DNA of 64,000 bases from SKVR01 sp046291875 (GTDB lineage: Bacteria; Bacteroidota; Bacteroidia; Bacteroidales; UBA7960): contig JBKBSF010000006.1 of assembly GCA_046291875.1 (NCBI GenBank), forward strand, positions 62,001-126,000. Reading direction: 5' to 3'. The notes beneath the pieces are model-generated. The model had not been told where the DNA came from. It did no database searches and saw only the letters and a program-made list of their open reading frames with translations. This document shows positions 61,082 through 64,000 of the stretch, one piece after another. Each line of letters opens with the position of its first letter. Within the stretch, counting starts at the first letter, position 1. The translations under genes were made by a program, and so were the position numbers.

Positions 61082-62353
61082 ATGAAACAAAAACTACTGT
61101 TCCTGATTTCATTTCTGGCCATTGCACTTATAACAGCCTGCACCCCCGGCCAGCAAGCCTCTGAAAAAACAGCTGCAGACATTCTGGGCAATCCCAACTA
61201 CCTGGCCATTTCCTACGGAGGTTACCGCGAAATCACCAGGGATATTCAGCCAAGCATCCCCCAACTGAAGGAAGACATGAAGATATTATCGGCTATGGGG
61301 ATAAAAATCCTGAGAACCTACAATGTACATCATGATGAGGCCGCCAACCTGCTGGAAGCCATCCGACAGATGAAGCAAGACGATCCGGGTTTTGAAATGT
61401 ATGTGATGCTGGGCGCATGGATTGACTGCAAGAATGCCTGGACCGACCTTCCCGACCGCATCCGCGATCAGGAGAGCGACAGAAACGCCATTGAGATGGC
61501 TCGCGCCGTGGAACTGACCCAGCAATACCCCGATATTGTAAAAGTAATTGCCGTAGGCAATGAAGCCATGGTGCACTGGGCCTGGGAATACTATGTTGAG
61601 CCGGGCATCATACTCAAATGGGTAAATCATTTGCAGCAACTGAAGAAAGAGGGCAAACTGCCCGAAACCCTATGGATTACCAGCTCCGACAATTTCGCCT
61701 CATGGGGAGGCGGAGGCAGTGAGTACCACAATGAGGATCTGAATGCACTTATTGCTGCCGTAGACTTCATCTCTATGCACACTTACCCCATGCACGACAC
61801 CCATTACAATCCTGATTTCTGGGGTGTACCCCAGGAGGAAGAGCACCTTTCTGACCTGGAGAAAATCCACTCGGCCATGCTCAGGGCCCGCGACTATGCC
61901 ATCTCGCAATACCAGAGTGTTGTGGATTACATGCAAAGCCTGGGGATAAACAAACCTGTGCATATTGGCGAAACCGGCTGGGCCAGCATTTCCAACGAGT
62001 ACTATGGAGATGAAGGTGCTCGCGCTATTGACGAATACAAGGCAGCACTCTTTTATCATCATATGCGCCAATGGACGAATGAAGAAAGCATCACCTGTTT
62101 CTATTTCGAAGCATTTGACGAGCAATGGAAAGATGCCGCCAATCCGCTGGGTTCTGAAAACCATTTTGGCTTGATCAATCTGCAGTCGCAGGCAAAGTAT
62201 GCCCTATGGGATCTGGTTGACAATGGAACCTTCGACGACCTCACCCGCGATGGCAAACCCATCACCAAAACCTTTAACGGCGACAAGGAAGCAATGATGA
62301 AAACCGTAAAGGTACCTCCCACACAACAGGAAATCCTGGAAATGAGGAGATAA
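61082..62353 (+). CDS. GH17 family beta-1,3-glucanase-like lipoprotein
   Basis: A 423-residue lipoprotein with lipobox ALITAC (Cys20). The TIM barrel of GH17 follows: KILSAMGIKILRTYNVHHDE, acid/base Glu161 in IAVGNEAMVHW, and nucleophile Glu297 in HIGETGWAS, the GH17 E-T-G-W signature. GH17 enzymes retain configuration and cut or transfer beta-1,3-glucan. The lipoprotein signal places it at the outer membrane or in the periplasm. Starts 107 bases after the phosphorylase gene, same strand. Confidence 0.9.
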   Translation: MKQKLLFLISFLAIALITACTPGQQASEKTAADILGNPNYLAISYGGYREITRDIQPSIPQLKEDMKILSAMGIKILRTYNVHHDEAANLLEAIRQMKQDDPGFEMYVMLGAWIDCKNAWTDLPDRIRDQESDRNAIEMARAVELTQQYPDIVKVIAVGNEAMVHWAWEYYVEPGIILKWVNHLQQLKKEGKLPETLWITSSDNFASWGGGGSEYHNEDLNALIAAVDFISMHTYPMHDTHYNPDFWGVPQEEEHLSDLEKIHSAMLRARDYAISQYQSVVDYMQSLGINKPVHIGETGWASISNEYYGDEGARAIDEYKAALFYHHMRQWTNEESITCFYFEAFDEQWKDAANPLGSENHFGLINLQSQAKYALWDLVDNGTFDDLTRDGKPITKTFNGDKEAMMKTVKVPPTQQEILEMRR

Positions 62354-62437
62354 AATACCGCGCATCGCATCGGCAGAATAGGCAAACAGCCATCACACAT
62401 TCACCTGACAGACAAATTCAACCTAATCGTTATACCC

Positions 62438-63907
62438 ATGGGTAGTAATTCAGGAGCCCGGCCCCGGGAAGTTGAGATTTATGAAACATCGGAAAGTGGC
62501 AACAAACTTTCCCGGATGAGGGTATTCTCTACCTCTCAGGAGAGGGTGCAAATCACTTTGCTGCCCGCAGATAAGTTTCAGACTATCACCGGGATAGGAG
62601 GTTCGTTTACCCAGGCTTCTGCTTATCTGCTCAATCGGTTAAGTGCGCAAAACAGAGACAAAATCCTGGAAGCATATTTTGGGGAGTCCGGCGCCCGGTA
62701 TTCCCTCACCCGAACCCATATGAACTCCTGCGATTTCTCCCTGGGAAACTATTCGTATGCTCCGGTGCCAAACGACACAGCGCTGAACCATTTCTCCATT
62801 GAGGAAGATCTGAAGTACCTCATCCCCATGATCAAGGCTGCTCAGGCCATATCGGCGGAGGGTTTCAAAATCATTGCATCGCCCTGGACTGCCCCACCCT
62901 GGATGAAGGACAACAACGACTGGCGGGGCGGAAAGCTCCTGCCCGAATACTATGACACGTGGGCTTTGTTCTTCTCCCGATACCTGGATGCCTACCGCCA
63001 ACAAGGAATAGAGATATGGGCATTTACCGTGGAAAACGAACCCCTGGGCAATAACAACAACTGGGAAAGCATGCACTATACCCCTCAGCAGATGAATGCA
63101 TTTGTAAAAAGCCATCTTGGCCCCCGGTTAAAAAACGATGGCCATCGGGTTAAAATACTGGGCTACGACCAGAACCGCGACACAGAGCTGATGGAGTGGG
63201 CAGATGCCATGTACAACGATGAGGATGCTGCAAGGTATTACGATGGCATTGCAGTACACTGGTATGGAAGCACTTTTAACCATTTCCCCGATACTTTGCA
63301 ATACGCATACAGCCAGGCACCCGGCAGGCATCTGATACAATCGGAAGCATGCATCGACGCACAGGTGCCCAGGTGGCAGGAGGATGCCTGGTACTGGTCA
63401 GAAGAAGCTACCGACTGGGGGTGGCAATGGGCACCGGAGGAAAGAAAACACCTGCACCCCAGATATGTGCCCGTGTTCAGGTACGCACGCGACATCATTG
63501 GATGTTTCAATAACTGGGTTGACGGATGGGTAGACTGGAATATGGTGCTCGACCGGCAGGGAGGCCCCAACTGGGCAGAAAACTGGTGTGTTGCTCCCAT
63601 CATTGCTGACCCGGACCATGATGAGGTATATTTCACTCCGCTGTATTACATTCTTACCCATTTCAGCCGTTACATCAGACCCGGAGCTGTCAGGATCGGG
63701 TTTGATCACTCTGATAGCGACTTACTTCTCACAGCGTTTGAAAATCGTGACGGAAGTTATGTTGCGGTGATTTTCAATCCACAGGCCAGGGCAAAAAGCA
63801 TACGCCTTTCCTGGCTTGCTCAAAACTTTGAATTTACCATCAATGCAAAAGCAATTCAAACAGTATTAATCCCTTCCAGAGACACCACAGAGCATTCCAC
63901 TCTTTAA
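62438..63907 (+). CDS. GH30 family beta-glucosidase or beta-1,6-glucanase
   Basis: A 489-residue enzyme with a (beta/alpha)8 barrel and side beta-domain. Motifs are GIGGSFTQASAYLLNRL, ASPWTAPPWMKDN, acid/base Glu201 in TVENEP and nucleophile Glu303 in LIQSEACID; the C-terminal FENRDGSYVAVIFN closes the side domain. Subfamilies of this type include beta-1,6-glucanases and glucosylceramidase-like beta-glucosidases; beta-1,6 branches of laminarin or fungal glucan would fit the locus. No signal peptide is visible (MGSNSGARPR...), so it may be cytoplasmic, unlike most GH30 enzymes, or its real start could be missed. It follows the GH17 gene by 84 bases. Confidence 0.88.
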   Translation: MGSNSGARPREVEIYETSESGNKLSRMRVFSTSQERVQITLLPADKFQTITGIGGSFTQASAYLLNRLSAQNRDKILEAYFGESGARYSLTRTHMNSCDFSLGNYSYAPVPNDTALNHFSIEEDLKYLIPMIKAAQAISAEGFKIIASPWTAPPWMKDNNDWRGGKLLPEYYDTWALFFSRYLDAYRQQGIEIWAFTVENEPLGNNNNWESMHYTPQQMNAFVKSHLGPRLKNDGHRVKILGYDQNRDTELMEWADAMYNDEDAARYYDGIAVHWYGSTFNHFPDTLQYAYSQAPGRHLIQSEACIDAQVPRWQEDAWYWSEEATDWGWQWAPEERKHLHPRYVPVFRYARDIIGCFNNWVDGWVDWNMVLDRQGGPNWAENWCVAPIIADPDHDEVYFTPLYYILTHFSRYIRPGAVRIGFDHSDSDLLLTAFENRDGSYVAVIFNPQARAKSIRLSWLAQNFEFTINAKAIQTVLIPSRDTTEHSTL

Positions 63908-63935
63908 GTCTTACACATCAAAAAAACAAAAGATA

Positions 63936-64000
63936 ATGACAAGCTACCAAACACCCTTAAAGTACAGAGTTCCTTTTGGACAAAAAGCGGCCTTTGGCGC
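63936..64000 (+). CDS. start of the next gene, possibly a sugar transporter (cut by window end)
   Basis: An ATG at 63936 opens 21 codons: MTSYQTPLKYRVPFGQKAAF and then GA. Such a short amphipathic start followed by a Gly-rich helix is seen in MFS-type sugar transporters of Bacteroidota glycan loci, but this is a recollection; the fragment is too short to assign. It lies 28 bases after the GH30 stop, so it continues the operon. Confidence 0.4.
   Translation, partial: MTSYQTPLKYRVPFGQKAAFG

Noticed and set aside
1..64000. CRISPR arrays, insertion sequences, prophage or integrase genes
   Set aside because: Neither regularly spaced repeats nor any transposase, integrase or phage structural motif was seen on either strand.

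Overview
The window is a chromosomal stretch from a Gram-negative member of the Bacteroidota, most like a Bacteroidales/Marinilabiliales-type environmental bacterium. The evidence is the repeated upstream element TAnnTTTG (the -7 box of the Bacteroidota housekeeping sigma factor) without Shine-Dalgarno motifs, a SusC/SusD pair, a TonB-dependent receptor with a carboxypeptidase-regulatory-like domain, a MurF-Alr fusion, an S46 dipeptidyl-peptidase of the DPP11 type, and many lipobox lipoproteins. The species cannot be named from the sequence alone.

Positions 1-31 kb are mostly housekeeping. In order: the 3' end of surE plus a small membrane protein; an overlapping lysC-lysA pair facing divergently from an ACT-domain protein; a tandem palindromic repeat in front of a TonB-dependent receptor; a minus-strand run pepA-pdxA-murF/alr-ridA-dpp11; a susC-susD-susE-like operon behind a long leader; two identical tandem tRNA-Asp genes with a consensus promoter; an ankyrin-repeat protein; a P-loop (MobB-like) protein; a Cache-HAMP-GAF-PAS-PAS sensor without an output domain; prfC (RF3) with an MFS transporter; and a YitT-family membrane protein.

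Positions 31-47.6 kb carry purH-mreB-mreC-mreD, a DUF4369/TlpA-like thioredoxin lipoprotein overlapping an outer-membrane barrel gene, a cysteine-dioxygenase-like cupin, lpxH, a small cysteine-rich protein, the exbB-exbD-tonB-folC operon, an MscS channel, gapA, an aldo/keto reductase and a second YitT paralogue.

Positions 47.6-64 kb are accessory. First comes a minus-strand trio of overlapping genes for exported proteins: a nitroreductase-like protein interrupted by an in-frame TAG, a two-lobed retropepsin-like aspartic protease, and a protein with four tandem AMPK-beta/CBM48 domains. Then, on the plus strand, comes a compact beta-glucan (probably laminarin-like beta-1,3/1,6-glucan) locus. 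It holds a clan GH-A glycosidase fused to an outer-membrane beta-barrel, a carbohydrate-binding lipoprotein, a GH16 lipoprotein, a large GH94/GH149/GH161-like phosphorylase, a GH17 lipoprotein, a GH30 enzyme, and the first codons of another gene, perhaps a sugar transporter. No SusC/SusD lies next to it inside the window. The model (inference) is that surface enzymes cut the glucan, the barrel-fused enzyme releases and perhaps admits oligosaccharides, lipoprotein GHs trim them, and the cytoplasmic phosphorylase conserves energy as glucose 1-phosphate. This locus is the strongest candidate for an undescribed system.
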